Source: JAIVJM01 sp963816985 (lineage in GTDB: Bacteria; Acidobacteriota; Blastocatellia; Pyrinomonadales; Pyrinomonadaceae). Taken from it: a stretch of 64,000 nt of DNA. Positions 55,411 to 64,000 of the stretch are shown here, piece after piece. Where the stretch lies: assembly GCA_963816985.1 (NCBI GenBank), contig CAWFMF010000004.1:2294001-2358000 (forward strand), read 5' to 3'. How positions within the stretch are numbered: position 1 is the stretch's first letter; each line of letters opens with the position of its first letter. Both the position numbers and the translations under genes were made by a program. The notes below the pieces were generated by a model. That model saw only the letters and a list, made by a program, of their open reading frames with translations. It searched no databases and was not told the DNA's origin.

Positions 55411-56851
55411 AGTCGAGGCGGAAGAAGCGTTTGATTTTGTTGAGGAGGCCGGCGGACGTGTCCTGTTCGCTGAGGGCAGCGGGCGAGTTGGCGGCGAGCT
55501 GGAGGCGGCGCTCGTTGATGGTGTGGCTGAGCGATTCGACGAGGTCGGGGTTGGTGTCGAAGAGGGTCTTCATCGCGTCGTGGCCGATTTCGAGGACTTC
55601 GGTCTCTTCGGCGGCGACGATGTTGGCCGTGCGCGGCTCGCCCGTGAAGAGCGCCATCTCGCCGAAGAAGTCGCCCTCGCAGAGCGTCTTGATGGTCGTC
55701 CGCTGGCCGTTGTTGTCCACGCGCACGTCCACGCTCCCTCGGTGGATGATGAACATCGAAGAGCCGGGGTCGCCCGCGCGGATGATGGTCTCGCCGGGGG
55801 CGAAGACGCGGCCCGCCGAGTTGAGGGCGAGCATGCTCAGCTCGTCCGAAGTGAGCGGCGAGAAGATGTCCACCGCCGAGAGGCGCTCGGCCAGAGTCTC
55901 CGCGACCTTGCCGGCGTCGGCCTCGGCGGCGGCGGGCTCGACGTGGACGGTGCGCGTCGGGAAGGCGAAGGTCAGGCCGTTGCGGCGGAAGGCGTACCAG
56001 ACTCTTTGGCGGACGAGCGCGTCCGTGTCGTTGTAGCGCGCGTAGTCCGAGAGCCAGTATTTCACTTCGTACTCCACGGAGCTATCGCCGAAGTTGCGGA
56101 TGCGGACGACGGGCGTCATGTAGCGCAAGACGTTGTCGCACTCGCGCACGGCCTCGCGGACGGCATGGATGACCTTGACGGGCGAGTCTGAGTAGTGCGC
56201 GCCGAAGAAGACGATGCGCGCGTTGGCGTTGTCGCGCGGGCAGACCTCGATGGACTCTTTCGAGATGCTTGAGTTGCTGACGAGGATGGTGTGATTCTGG
56301 AAGTTCTTAAGCTTGACGGCCCGCCACGTGATGCTCTCGACGACGCCCGTCCACTTGCCGACCGTAATCACGTCGCCGACCTGAAACGGCTTGTCGGCGT
56401 GCAGCGAGATGCCCGCGAAGAGGTTGCCGAGCGTGTCTTGAAGTGCGAGGCCGAGGATGATGCCGACGAGGGCCGAGCCCGAAAGGAGCGCGCCGAAGGA
56501 GAGGTTCGGGAAGAAGTATTTGAGGATGAGCGCGATGCTGACGACGTAGGCGGCGAGCGAGAAGATGTCGCGCATCAGGCTCGGCGCTTCGTAGCCCTTG
56601 CGCTTGCGGAAGACGAAGAAGATGAACTCGTTCAAGGCCCGCACGGTGATGAGCGCGAGGCTCCCGAAGAGGAAGACGCTGATGAGGTTCCGCGTCCACT
56701 CCTGCGCCGTGTAGGACATCCGCAGCTCGTTCGACGAACCGGGCGGCGGCTCCGGCATCGCGAACTGGTAGAGGAAGAAGAAGATGAGCCCGAAGACGAC
56801 GGCGAAGAGCAGCGGGAGCGCGATCTGTTTTTTGAGTTCGGGGCGTCTCAC
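55409..56851 (-). CDS. MscS-family mechanosensitive channel with cyclic-nucleotide-binding domain
   Basis: The 480-residue protein has four hydrophobic segments at about 10-30, 58-80, 92-112 and 125-148. The pore helix region is LSGSALVGIILGLALQDTLGNLFAGISLHADKPFQVGD. This is followed by the MscS beta domain (GVVESITWRAVKLKNFQNHTILVSNS) and C-terminal vestibule (about 200-315). A cNMP-binding domain spans about 330-450: FAPGETIIRAGDPGSSMFIIHRGSVDV, then FGEMALFTGEPRTANIVA (phosphate-binding cassette). It is probably a channel gated by membrane tension and tuned by a cyclic nucleotide, as in the bCNG subgroup. The two heptad hairpins usual in the region flank it on one side only. Confidence 0.92.
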   Translation of the reverse strand: MRRPELKKQIALPLLFAVVFGLIFFFLYQFAMPEPPPGSSNELRMSYTAQEWTRNLISVFLFGSLALITVRALNEFIFFVFRKRKGYEAPSLMRDIFSLAAYVVSIALILKYFFPNLSFGALLSGSALVGIILGLALQDTLGNLFAGISLHADKPFQVGDVITVGKWTGVVESITWRAVKLKNFQNHTILVSNSSISKESIEVCPRDNANARIVFFGAHYSDSPVKVIHAVREAVRECDNVLRYMTPVVRIRNFGDSSVEYEVKYWLSDYARYNDTDALVRQRVWYAFRRNGLTFAFPTRTVHVEPAAAEADAGKVAETLAERLSAVDIFSPLTSDELSMLALNSAGRVFAPGETIIRAGDPGSSMFIIHRGSVDVRVDNNGQRTTIKTLCEGDFFGEMALFTGEPRTANIVAAEETEVLEIGHDAMKTLFDTNPDLVESLSHTINERRLQLAANSPAALSEQDTSAGLLNKIKRFFRLD

Positions 56852-56854
56852 GAT

Positions 56855-56956
56855 GAGTTCAAAGTTTAAAGTTCAAGGTTCAAAGTCGAAGAAGGTGAAA
56901 GTGAAAGTAAGGTTCTTGTCTTAACTTTGAACTTTGAACCTTGAACTTTAAACTTC
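56855..56956 (-). repeat. Heptad inverted repeat, GTTCAAA word (second locus)
   Basis: The left arm is GTTCAAA-GTTTAAA-GTTCAAG-GTTCAAA-GTC. The right arm is TTAACTTTGAACTTTGAACCTTGAACTTTAAAC. The centre is GAAGGTGAAAGTGAAAGTAAGG. It uses the same word as the element at 15961, 41 kb away. Confidence 0.9.
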
Positions 56957-58277
56957 ACGGCTTGAAGAGATTCGGGAACAGCCTCGACGCGATAAAGAGC
57001 AGCGACAGGGCCGAGACGACGACGACGGTCAGCCACGAGGCGACATTATAGACCCGACCGTTCCTGTGGTCACCCATTAACTCCTTTTTGTTGACGAGGC
57101 GGAGCACCGAGACGAGCAGCACGGGGAGCAAAAGCCCGTTGATGACCTGCGTCGCCAAGAGCACGTCGAAGAGCGGCAAGCCGGGGACGATGGCGACGAG
57201 CCCGCCGACGGCGATGAGGAAGGTGAAGATGCCGACGAAGATGGGCGCTTCGCGGAAGGTGCGCGAGACGCCCTTCTCGAAGCCGAGCGCCTCGCTGATG
57301 GAGTAGGCCGTCGCCAGGGGCAGCACGCCCGCCGCGAGCATCGAAGCGCCGAAGAGTCCGACGCCGAAGAGCAGCCGCGCATACTGTCCGGCCAGAGGTT
57401 CGAGCGCGCGCGCCGCGTCCCCGGCGGTCTCGACGCTGACGCCCGTCAGGTGGAGCGTCGAGGCCGTCGCGACCATGATGAAGAAGGCGATGGCGACGGC
57501 GAAGACCGTCCCCACCCACACGTCGGCGCGCGTCAGGTGGTAGTCCTCCTCGGTGACGCCCTTCTCGACGACCGACGACTGGACGAAGACCTGCATGTAG
57601 GGCGAGATGGTCGTGCCGATGAGGGCGACGATGGTGAAGAGATAACCGGCGTTGAAGTTAAATTCGGGCCGCACGACCGCGCGCGCCACGTCGCCCCAGA
57701 CGGGCCGCGCGAGGAAGGCCGAGACGACGTAGCCGAGGAAGACCAAAGACATCACGAGGAAGACGCGCTCGACCCTTCGGTATGAGCCCTTGACGACGAG
57801 CCACCAGATGGCGAAGGCGGCGAGCGGCACGGAGACGAAGCGCGGGACGCCGAACAACTCGGTCGCCGCCGCGATGCCGACGAACTCCGAGACCGTCACG
57901 CCGCCGTTGGCTACAAGCAGGGCCAGCATGACGAACATCGTCCAGCGGACGCCGAACTGCTCGCGGATTAAGTCGGAGAGCCCCTTGCCTGTAATCGCGC
58001 CCATCCGCGCGCAGGTCTCCTGCACGATGCCGAGGGCGAAGACGAGAGGGACGAGAGTCCAGAGGAGGTTGTAGCCGTAGTCCGCGCCCGCCGAGGCGTA
58101 AGTCGCAATCCCGCCCGCGTCATTGCCCGCGTTGGCGGCGACCATGCCGGGGCCGATGACGGCGATGTAGGCGAGCAACCCCCGCCGCCGCCCGACCGCC
58201 CGCTGCACACGCCGCGACCCGACGCGCCACAGTCGGCGACCCGCGTCCCGCATCGTCTCGGCGCGCGTCAAGGCCAC
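56955..58277 (-). CDS. Nramp-family metal transporter with non-canonical motifs
   Basis: The 440-residue protein has eleven predicted spans and an Arg-rich N-terminus. In TM1 the canonical DPGN is replaced: GPGMVAANAGNDAGG. In the TM6 region the canonical MPH is replaced: IGTTISPYMQVFVQSS. Loss of the Met that favours transition metals is a mark of Nramp relatives that carry Mg2+ (the NRMT type); I infer such a substrate only from this and from the neighbour. A soluble MgtE-like sensor is encoded 72 bases upstream on the same strand. Transport is probably H+-independent or divergent. No riboswitch-like structure was recognised in the short gap. Confidence 0.85.
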   Translation of the reverse strand: MALTRAETMRDAGRRLWRVGSRRVQRAVGRRRGLLAYIAVIGPGMVAANAGNDAGGIATYASAGADYGYNLLWTLVPLVFALGIVQETCARMGAITGKGLSDLIREQFGVRWTMFVMLALLVANGGVTVSEFVGIAAATELFGVPRFVSVPLAAFAIWWLVVKGSYRRVERVFLVMSLVFLGYVVSAFLARPVWGDVARAVVRPEFNFNAGYLFTIVALIGTTISPYMQVFVQSSVVEKGVTEEDYHLTRADVWVGTVFAVAIAFFIMVATASTLHLTGVSVETAGDAARALEPLAGQYARLLFGVGLFGASMLAAGVLPLATAYSISEALGFEKGVSRTFREAPIFVGIFTFLIAVGGLVAIVPGLPLFDVLLATQVINGLLLPVLLVSVLRLVNKKELMGDHRNGRVYNVASWLTVVVVSALSLLFIASRLFPNLFKP

Positions 58278-58349
58278 TCGGAGGTTCCCCGTCTTTCATA
58301 GAAGAAGTTGAGTCGTTGTTACGGTACACCCGCCGCCGGAGTGTAACAG

Positions 58350-59591
58350 CTACCCGAATAATCTAGGCAAACGTTGCCGCCAGTCCTTCGGGAGCAGGAG
58401 TTCCATCGCGTCGTCCACGGTGACGATGCCGGCGAGGTCGCCCACGTCGTCCACGACGGGGAGCGCGAGGAGGTTGTACTCGGCGATGAGTTCGGCCACG
58501 TCGCGCGCGGAATCCTTGGGCCGCGCGAACTGGAAATCCGAGCGCATGACCTCGGAGAGCGGCGCGGACGGGTCTGCGAGGATGAGGCTGCGCAGGGCGA
58601 TGACGCCCGCGAGCTTCCACGAATTCTCCTCCTCGACGACGTAGAGGTAGTAAATCATGTTCGGCGTCTCGGCCATCTCGCGCAGACGGGCGATGGCCTC
58701 GCCGACCGTGAGCCGCTTGGGGAGGACGACGAACTCGGTCGTCATCAACCCGCCCGCCTCGTCGTCTTCGTAGGGGAGGAGTTCGGCCACGTCGGCCTTC
58801 TCCTCGCCCTCCATCAGTTCGAGCAGGTCTTCGGCCTTGTCTTCGGGCAAATCGCCCAGAACGTCCGCCGCCTCGTCGGGCGACATCCATTCGAGGATGT
58901 CGGCGGCGCGCTCCTCGTTCATGTCGCCGATGATGCGCGCCTGATCGTCGGCGTGCATCTCTTCCAGAGTCTCGGCGGCGGTCTCGTCGTCGAGCGCCTC
59001 GATAATTTCCGCGCCCTGATGATAAGAGAGCGCCTCGGCGAGTCGCGCTATCTCGACGGGGTGGAGGCGCGCGAGCTTGTCGCGCGAGGACTTGAGCTGG
59101 ACGGTCGCGGCGTCGGTCGCCAAGTACCCGACGTCGGCCCAGTCAATGACCTCGACGGGGCGCTGCGTGCGGCGGATGATGCCCGAAGGGGCGAGCCGCC
59201 GCCAGAGCCCGGCGATGCTCACGTCCGCGCCTGTCACGCGCCACTCGCCGCCGCCGCTGATGAGTTGCACGTCGTTGACACGCACGACGCGCTTGCCGTC
59301 CACGTCTATCAACTGCTTGTCGAGCACGTCGCGCGCTAAGAGCACCTCGTTCTCCCGGCGCGAGAAGGGCGTGCGGTCGAAAACGTCGGTGTTGAGGCGG
59401 ACGCCCTGCTCGTCGAGGCTCGTGATGTGCGCGCGCGGCAGAAAGAAGTCACGGCGTCCGAGGCGCGCGACGACGCCCATCACCGGCGGGTGGTCTTCGC
59501 CGAGACGGACGATGACATCCTTGAGCGTGGCCGCGCGCTCGCCCTCCCTGTCGCGGATCGGGCGACCGAGCACCTGTGAGAGATACAGCAT
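58350..59591 (-). CDS. Soluble MgtE-like regulator: PRC-barrel, MgtE_N and CBS pair
   Basis: The 413-residue protein lacks any membrane span. Residues about 1-75 and 80-150 resemble PRC-barrels (LYLSQVLGRPIRDREGERAATLKDVIVRLG, DVDGKRVVRVNDVQLISGGGEWRV). Residues about 175-290 are an MgtE_N superhelix (LARLHPVEIARLAEALSYHQGAEIIEALDDETAAETLEEM...LLELMEGEEKADV). Residues about 290-410 are two CBS domains (GGLMTTEFVVLPKRLTVGEAIA, VVDDVGDLAGIVTVDDAMELL). In MgtE these parts sense Mg2+ and gate the pore. Here the MgtE channel domain is absent, and the next gene is an Nramp-type transporter, which it may regulate. The ATG is preceded by a weak ribosome site. Confidence 0.92.
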   Translation of the reverse strand: MLYLSQVLGRPIRDREGERAATLKDVIVRLGEDHPPVMGVVARLGRRDFFLPRAHITSLDEQGVRLNTDVFDRTPFSRRENEVLLARDVLDKQLIDVDGKRVVRVNDVQLISGGGEWRVTGADVSIAGLWRRLAPSGIIRRTQRPVEVIDWADVGYLATDAATVQLKSSRDKLARLHPVEIARLAEALSYHQGAEIIEALDDETAAETLEEMHADDQARIIGDMNEERAADILEWMSPDEAADVLGDLPEDKAEDLLELMEGEEKADVAELLPYEDDEAGGLMTTEFVVLPKRLTVGEAIARLREMAETPNMIYYLYVVEEENSWKLAGVIALRSLILADPSAPLSEVMRSDFQFARPKDSARDVAELIAEYNLLALPVVDDVGDLAGIVTVDDAMELLLPKDWRQRLPRLFG

Positions 59592-59602
59592 GTGAAATTA
59601 AA

Positions 59603-59643
59603 GCCCCCGAACGAGTGGCTTCATCATAACGACCGCCGGGGGC
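59603..59643 (-). terminator. Terminator-like hairpin between the exported 368-aa gene and the MgtE-like gene
   Basis: GCCCCCG (59603-59609) and CGGGGGC (59637-59643) pair across a 27-base loop. On the minus strand the stem is followed by TTTAATTTC. It probably ends the upstream transcript. Confidence 0.55.
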
Positions 59644-59686
59644 AAAGGCAAAGCATTGTTTCAACGGACGCCTTGAGGGTCTCGCA

Positions 59687-60793
59687 TCAGGGCGCTTTGG
59701 CCGGGTTCTTCACGGGCAGGTAGTCAACGATCAACTGGTTGAAGCTTTCTTCGGGGTTCACGTAGAAGGGGTTCATGCTGATGACGGGCGCGACCTTTTT
59801 GACCGCCACTTTGGGGTCGGCTGATTCACCGGACTCCCGCCCGAAGCCGCGCACGCTGTAGCCGTGGAATTCGAGCGTGATGCGGTCGCCCGGCTGCATG
59901 AAGAGCGGCGTCGTGAGGTAGCCGTTGCCCGTGCCGGAAGAGAAGCCGCCGCCGTAGCTGTTGACGTACTCGCCTGAGGCGAGCAGCGTCAGCGGCGTCC
60001 CCGTCGCGACGATGATGACGGGGACGCCGCCGCGCCGGCCCCCCAGCCCGAGCGGCAACTTGTCGGAGACGCGCGCGCCGACGGAGAGGTTGAAGGCCCC
60101 GGGCTTCACGGCCTCGAAGGTGGCGTGGAAGTCCATCGTGAATCCGGGGGCGCGGTGCGGGTGGTAATACGCGGCGCTCCCGACGTACTTGAGAAATTCC
60201 GCCGCCGGGTTGGCGACGGGCTCTGTGTGCAGCTTCTTATCTTCTTCCTCCCGCGCGGCCATCTCCATCTTCAAAGACTCGGCGAGCGGCTCGGACATCG
60301 GTTGCAGCTCGCGTCCCGCGAGGCTGAAGGTGTGGCCGTCGAAGTTGTCGAGGACGACGGGGATGATGACGGTATCGCCGAGACAGACGTCGGTGTAGTT
60401 CCTGTCCTGCACACGACGGCGACACCCTCGCGGGCCGACCCAGATGGGCATCTCGTGCTCGACGAATTCGTAGAGCGGGTCTTTCGGTCTCACGCGGTCA
60501 ATGTAGCGGTACTTGTACTTGAGCTTGAAGTGCCCGCTCCGCTTCGGCTTCACGTGGACGAGCCAGAACCGCCCGCTGCCGTGCCATGCCGAACGCTGCT
60601 CAACTTCGTCCCGCACCCACTCGAAGTCCTCGCCGAACGCCTCGACGAAGGCGCGCCGCAACTGCGTCGTGTCGCGCTGCACGGGTTTTTTCTGACCCAA
60701 TACATCTTGAAAGGGAACGAGCGCGAGCGCGAACAGAGCGAGCGCGACGGCGATGCTTTTGAATCTCAAGAAACTTGTCATCTTCAATCTCAT
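59687..60793 (-). CDS. Exported protein of unknown function, 368 aa
   Basis: The N-terminus is a signal peptide (SFLRFKSIAVALALFALALVPF...VLGQ). Most of the rest is beta-rich with no catalytic motif I can name. RRAFVEAFGEDFEWVRDEVEQRSAWHGSGRFWLVHVKPKRSGHFKLKYKYRY looks like one domain. VIIPVVLDNFDGHTFSL and GDRITLEFHGYSVRGFGRE suggest further sandwich folds. Two Cys (WVGPRGCRRR and YTDVCLGD) are 20 residues apart and may form a disulfide. It is likely periplasmic or outer-surface. It lies between a repeat and a terminator-like hairpin, so it seems to be monocistronic. The start at 60793 is preferred; a Met four codons later is also possible. Confidence 0.65.
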   Translation of the reverse strand: MRLKMTSFLRFKSIAVALALFALALVPFQDVLGQKKPVQRDTTQLRRAFVEAFGEDFEWVRDEVEQRSAWHGSGRFWLVHVKPKRSGHFKLKYKYRYIDRVRPKDPLYEFVEHEMPIWVGPRGCRRRVQDRNYTDVCLGDTVIIPVVLDNFDGHTFSLAGRELQPMSEPLAESLKMEMAAREEEDKKLHTEPVANPAAEFLKYVGSAAYYHPHRAPGFTMDFHATFEAVKPGAFNLSVGARVSDKLPLGLGGRRGGVPVIIVATGTPLTLLASGEYVNSYGGGFSSGTGNGYLTTPLFMQPGDRITLEFHGYSVRGFGRESGESADPKVAVKKVAPVISMNPFYVNPEESFNQLIVDYLPVKNPAKAP

Positions 60794-60813
60794 CGAGAAC
60801 GTCGGAAGAAACT

Positions 60814-60883
60814 GTAGGGGCAGGGCAAGTCCGCGGCCCGTGTGGTTACGTCAGCGACGGGCAGGGACGAGCCCTGCCCCTAC
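60814..60883. repeat. GTAGGGGCAGGGC palindromic repeat, copy 2
   Basis: It is the same 70-base element as at 21240-21309, in the same orientation: GTAGGGGCAGGGCAAGTCC pairs with a right arm ending GAGCCCTGCCCCTAC. Reading through it in one frame produces the common GAGLVPAR tail, which is a typical annotation artefact. Confidence 0.9.
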
Positions 60884-60894
60884 ATAAAATCTGT

Positions 60895-62176
60895 CTATCT
60901 CGTCTCCACCGTGTAGCTGACAACGGTCTTGCCGCCCGCCGGAACTTGCACCTTCATCTGGAAGGTGTTGGCGCGAGAGCTTCTCAATCGGCGCGGAGCT
61001 TTCGAGGATCGTCCAGCGGTTCTCGTTGGCGGGCTCGACGCCCTCGCGGACGAAGGCTTCGACGGCGCGCGGGCCTCGGTTCGTGATGACGACTTCGACT
61101 CTGGTCGTCAGCTTGTCGCGGTTGTAGTCGCGCTCGTCCTTGTAAGAGGTGGAGCGGCGTTCGAGGACGCGGCGCGTGCCGAAGACCGTGGCCGAACGTC
61201 CCTGCGTGACGCTGAACTCGCCGCCCGGCGGCGTCAGAGGGATTCTATCTTGCCCCACGACCTGCGAGACCGCGCCGTCGCGCGCGTAGATGGTGACTTG
61301 GCCCGCAGGCATCGAAGCCTCGGTCGGGTTCTGCGACACGAGGCGCACTTCGAGGCCGCGCGGGAGCAGCACGAAGCCGCCGCGCGCTAAGGTCTGCGTG
61401 CCGTACTCGTTCTCGAAGACGAGCCGCTGCGTAATCTTCAGGCGGACGCGCTGGAAGAGCGGGAAGCGGTTGATGGGCGCGTTGGCGTTCATCATGATGT
61501 CGCGCCCCAGACGGAAGCGGCTGAAGGCGCTCAGGCCCGAAGCCTCTGCCCCGGCGATGACCTCGACGCTCTCCGAAGCGCCGTCCATCATCTGCGCGGT
61601 GTTGGCCCGCGCAAGGTCGTCATAAGAGCGGTACTGCTGGCCTCCGAGCAGCAGCGCAATCTCGCCCGCCACGAGGTCAACCGTCCCGACGCGCAAGTCC
61701 GTGCCCGTCTGGTTCTCGACCGAGACCCACGAGTCGAGCGTCGCGGCGACGGGCGGCGCGCCCGCGTCGGTCGCGTCGAGGAGGAGCGAGTAGTCGTCGT
61801 GCCAGTCGAGCCCCGGCGCGAGGTAGTCAACCTGAATCTTGCGCGGCCCGGCGGCCCCGTTGTTGCGGATACGGATGTGGAGCACGGGCGTGCGCTCGCT
61901 CCGCACCTCCGCGCCGTCGTAGGTCACGTCCTGCCGGACGACGACCGAATCTTCCGCCGTCACGCGCACGGTGCGGATAAACGCCTTCGGCATCAGACTC
62001 CGCCACTCAATGGTGTTGATGCCGGGCTGCAACTCGACGGTGCGCTCTTCTAAGAACTCGGCGACGCCCGCGTCGTAGACCGTCAGGTGCGCGGCCCCGC
62101 CCTGCGCCCGCGCGGCGTTCGAGAAAGAGAAGAGAAGAAGGACGAGGAGGGCGACGGGGCGAATCTTGGTGTGCAT
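60895..62176 (-). CDS. Exported DUF4139 family protein (frameshifted near its C-terminus)
   Basis: The protein of about 427 residues has a signal peptide (RPVALLVLLLFSFSNAARAQ), then the DUF4139 fold: LTVYDAGVAEFLEERTVELQPGINTIEWRSL, VDYLAPGLDWHDDYSLLLD and VENQTGTDLRVGTVDLVAGEI. The family is of exported beta-rich proteins of unknown role. The apparent C-terminus LSRQHLPDEGASSGGRQDR... is out of frame. Removing one base at about 60973 (GGCGCGAG) gives KLSANTFQMKVQVPAGGKTV and then a TAG at 60895. The longer open reading to 60851 passes into the repeat and is an artefact. The lesion is a single extra base, as in three other genes here. Confidence 0.8.
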
Positions 62177-62263
62177 GGCGAAAATCTCCTTCGGACGAAT
62201 CTCGAAAACTTCGACGGCCTCAAGCGTTTGAACGAGGACGCGCCGTTCAACTTGCGGCGGCGG

Positions 62264-64000
62264 TCAGTTGCCGGGCAGCATTTGAAATTCCCTTGAGCCA
62301 CGGAAGAGCCCCTCCATGCTGCAAAAGTCGCCCGTCCGGTCGAGGTACGCGGCCCAGTATTCGAGGCCGCCCGGCCCCGTGTCGGGCGGGTCGTCGGGGT
62401 TGCGGCGGAGGTAATAAAAATAATGGATGAGGATGAAGGCGCGGCTGAACTCCCTCAAGTAGAGCGTGTCGTTTGAGGCGACCCGCAGAAGGATGTCGGC
62501 GCGCGTGAGTCCGCCCCGCGCGAGGTCTTCGACAAGAACCTTGTGCTCATGCTCTTCGACGGTCAGCCCCGCGTTCTTGAAGAGCGCGTCCACGAACTCT
62601 CCGTCGCGCATCCCGTCGTAACGCGCCTTGAACTCTTCGCCTTCGGCCCACGAGCGCGCGAGGTCGCGCCCTCCATCTTTTGACTGAAGCCCTTCCGTCC
62701 GTCGCGCGGCCTCGACGGCTTTGAGGAATTCGGCGCGGCGGGGGAGGCGACCGAAGGCGGTCTTGTGGAGGCGGTAGACGAGGAACCCGTCGCGGCGCAG
62801 TTCGGGCGGCAGGCATCTTTCGGCCTTCGTGTAGAAGGGCACGAGGTCGCGCGCCGTGGTGGCGGGCGGCGCGGGTTCGAGGGCCTGCGCGCCGGGCTCG
62901 GTCTTCGTGACGGCGTAGAGGTCGTCGCGGTCGCCGAAGCTGCGGATGAAGCGGAGGCGGTTCGAGGCCCGCCCGCGTTCGAGGAAGGCTTCGAGTGCGA
63001 GTCGGCTTTCGGGGTTCAAGGTCGAGTTGTGGACGACTAAGTACGACGCCGGAATTTGTTCAAGCAGTTCAAGGAAGCGTTCGGGCACGGGGCGCGCGCG
63101 CGAAAGCGTTTCAATCTCCTGTTCAATCGGCGTGATGAAGCCGGAGACGGCGGTGACGAGCGGTCGCCCGTGGTCTGCGGCGCGCAGGAGGTACTGGTAG
63201 TTGGAGACGAACTCGCCCGCCGGAAGCTCGACGATGCCGCCGCGCATCTCCGTCTTCTTTAAATGTAGCGTCACTTCGTCCGGGTCAACCGCGCCGCGGA
63301 TGAAGTAGAGCGGCGCGACGCGGAACTCGAAGAGGAGCGCCGCCGCAATCAAGACGTAGACGAGCAGTGACGAGCGTTTCCATCTACTACGTCGGGCGAA
63401 GAACTCCGCCAGACGTTTCGCGCCGAGCCCTCCGAGCACGGCGAGTCCGAGGCAGGCGACCATCGCCCAACGCGCCGGAGAGCGCACGGCTTGAAAGAGC
63501 GGGACGCGCTCAAACAGGAAGCGGTGGAAGAAGAAGTTAATGCCTAAGGAACCGGCGAAGCCGACACAGAGCCAGACGACGCCGAGGTGAAACGCCTCGC
63601 CGCGCGGCGCGAGGCGGAACGTCTCGGAGAGGTTTCTACTTCTCACTCCGACGGCGCGGAGCGCGCGCGGGTAAGCGAGGGCGAGCCGGACACAGACGCA
63701 GGCCGTGAGCAGGAAGAGCGCGTCGGTCGCGTCCGAGGCGCGCAACAGTTCGACGCCGAAGAGGCGGAGGCGGAAAGTGTCGTACACGGTCGCCAGCACG
63801 GCGACGACGACGCAGAGGACGGCGAAAACGTCGAGGACGATCAGCGTCCTTCTCATCAACTTCGTCGGCCCTCTCTGACTCGTCTGCGCATCGTCGCTTG
63901 TCTGTTCATCGTCGCGCGTCGGCGGCGTGTCCCTTGTCCGCGTGTCGTTGATGCGGCGTGCGAGCGGGGAAGCCGCCGCGAGCGCGAGCAGCGGAAGCAG
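62264..64000 (-). CDS. Large membrane protein with C-terminal DUF4214 domain, 5' end beyond the window
   Basis: The frame is open without a stop from 62264 to the window's right edge, so the protein has at least 578 residues and its start is missing. Residues upstream of an internal ATG at 63857 (LLPLLALAASPLARRINDT) look like the end of a membrane segment. Then come hydrophobic segments, including VPLFQAVRSPARWAMVACLGLAVLGGLGA, reminiscent of YfhO-like GT-C membrane proteins. A hydrophilic domain (VSNYQYLLRAADHGRPLVTAVSG) follows. The C-terminal 130 residues match DUF4214 (EFLKAVEAARR, ARYDGMRDGEFVDALFKNAGLT, FSRAFILIHYFYYLRRNPDDPPD). The role is unknown; glycan transfer or surface display is possible. 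Confidence 0.7.
   Translation of the reverse strand: MLPLLALAAASPLARRINDTRTRDTPPTRDDEQTSDDAQTSQRGPTKLMRRTLIVLDVFAVLCVVVAVLATVYDTFRLRLFGVELLRASDATDALFLLTACVCVRLALAYPRALRAVGVRSRNLSETFRLAPRGEAFHLGVVWLCVGFAGSLGINFFFHRFLFERVPLFQAVRSPARWAMVACLGLAVLGGLGAKRLAEFFARRSRWKRSSLLVYVLIAAALLFEFRVAPLYFIRGAVDPDEVTLHLKKTEMRGGIVELPAGEFVSNYQYLLRAADHGRPLVTAVSGFITPIEQEIETLSRARPVPERFLELLEQIPASYLVVHNSTLNPESRLALEAFLERGRASNRLRFIRSFGDRDDLYAVTKTEPGAQALEPAPPATTARDLVPFYTKAERCLPPELRRDGFLVYRLHKTAFGRLPRRAEFLKAVEAARRTEGLQSKDGGRDLARSWAEGEEFKARYDGMRDGEFVDALFKNAGLTVEEHEHKVLVEDLARGGLTRADILLRVASNDTLYLREFSRAFILIHYFYYLRRNPDDPPDTGPGGLEYWAAYLDRTGDFCSMEGLFRGSREFQMLPGN

Overview
This 64 kb window is a GC-rich chromosomal segment of a Gram-negative-type soil or environmental bacterium. 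The gene content fits Acidobacteriota, perhaps a Blastocatellia-like lineage: ffh-rpsP-khpA-rimM-trmD-rplS-rnhB order, vWA/YfbK remnants, PIG-V-like and DUF354 glycan genes, and abundant intergenic repeats. That placement is an inference from gene content; no rRNA or other marker gene is present to settle it.

Layout. An IS982-type insertion sequence lies at the left edge (121-1069). From about 1.1 to 23 kb is a surface-glycan region: glycosyltransferases, asparagine synthase, a PIG-V-like mannosyltransferase, a UDP-glucuronate-epimerase-like SDR, a GtrB-like GT2, a toroid protein, DUF354, a polyprenyl glycosylphosphotransferase and an O-antigen ligase carrying a PDZ-like insert. It is interrupted by an ABC exporter pair and by a TIR-NTPase-TPR (STAND) protein that is a plausible defence gene. 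From 23.6 to 27.3 kb a vWA/YfbK-type gene lies in two decayed pieces, separated by about 3.1 kb holding three opposite-strand genes: a thioredoxin-like protein, a 571-aa exported protein and a 55-aa exported peptide. From 29 to 34 kb is the SRP/ribosome maturation operon, then two more glycosyltransferases, an SGNH hydrolase, and a small XRE regulator. A 13-copy array of exactly 21-bp units (38128-38400) precedes a two-component system (propeller histidine kinase plus LuxR regulator). From 44.5 to 53.5 kb, all on the minus strand, is a proteostasis cluster: Hsp20, ClpB, Hsp20, GrpE, GroEL, ClpC. The right end holds an Lrp regulator and EamA exporter, an MscS channel with a cyclic-nucleotide domain, an Nramp-type transporter next to a soluble MgtE-like sensor, and secreted or membrane proteins of unknown role.

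The most unusual signal is between the genes. At seventeen places, mostly between co-oriented genes, there is an 70-140 bp inverted repeat whose two arms are built from degenerate 7-bp tandem units. The unit differs from locus to locus (for example GTGACGG, GATTTTG, GTTCAAA, GAACGCT, GATGCCG), but each unit begins with G followed by A or T, and most centres have a purine-rich AAAG/GACA half followed by a CTTCCTGTC-like half. Five of them punctuate the ribosomal operon. A different GTAGGGGCAGGGC palindrome occurs twice.

Four otherwise conserved genes (ABC ATPase, O-antigen ligase, ClpC, DUF4139 protein) each carry what looks like a single extra G/C base. The shared direction suggests sequence or assembly error, though real lesions cannot be excluded from the sequence alone.
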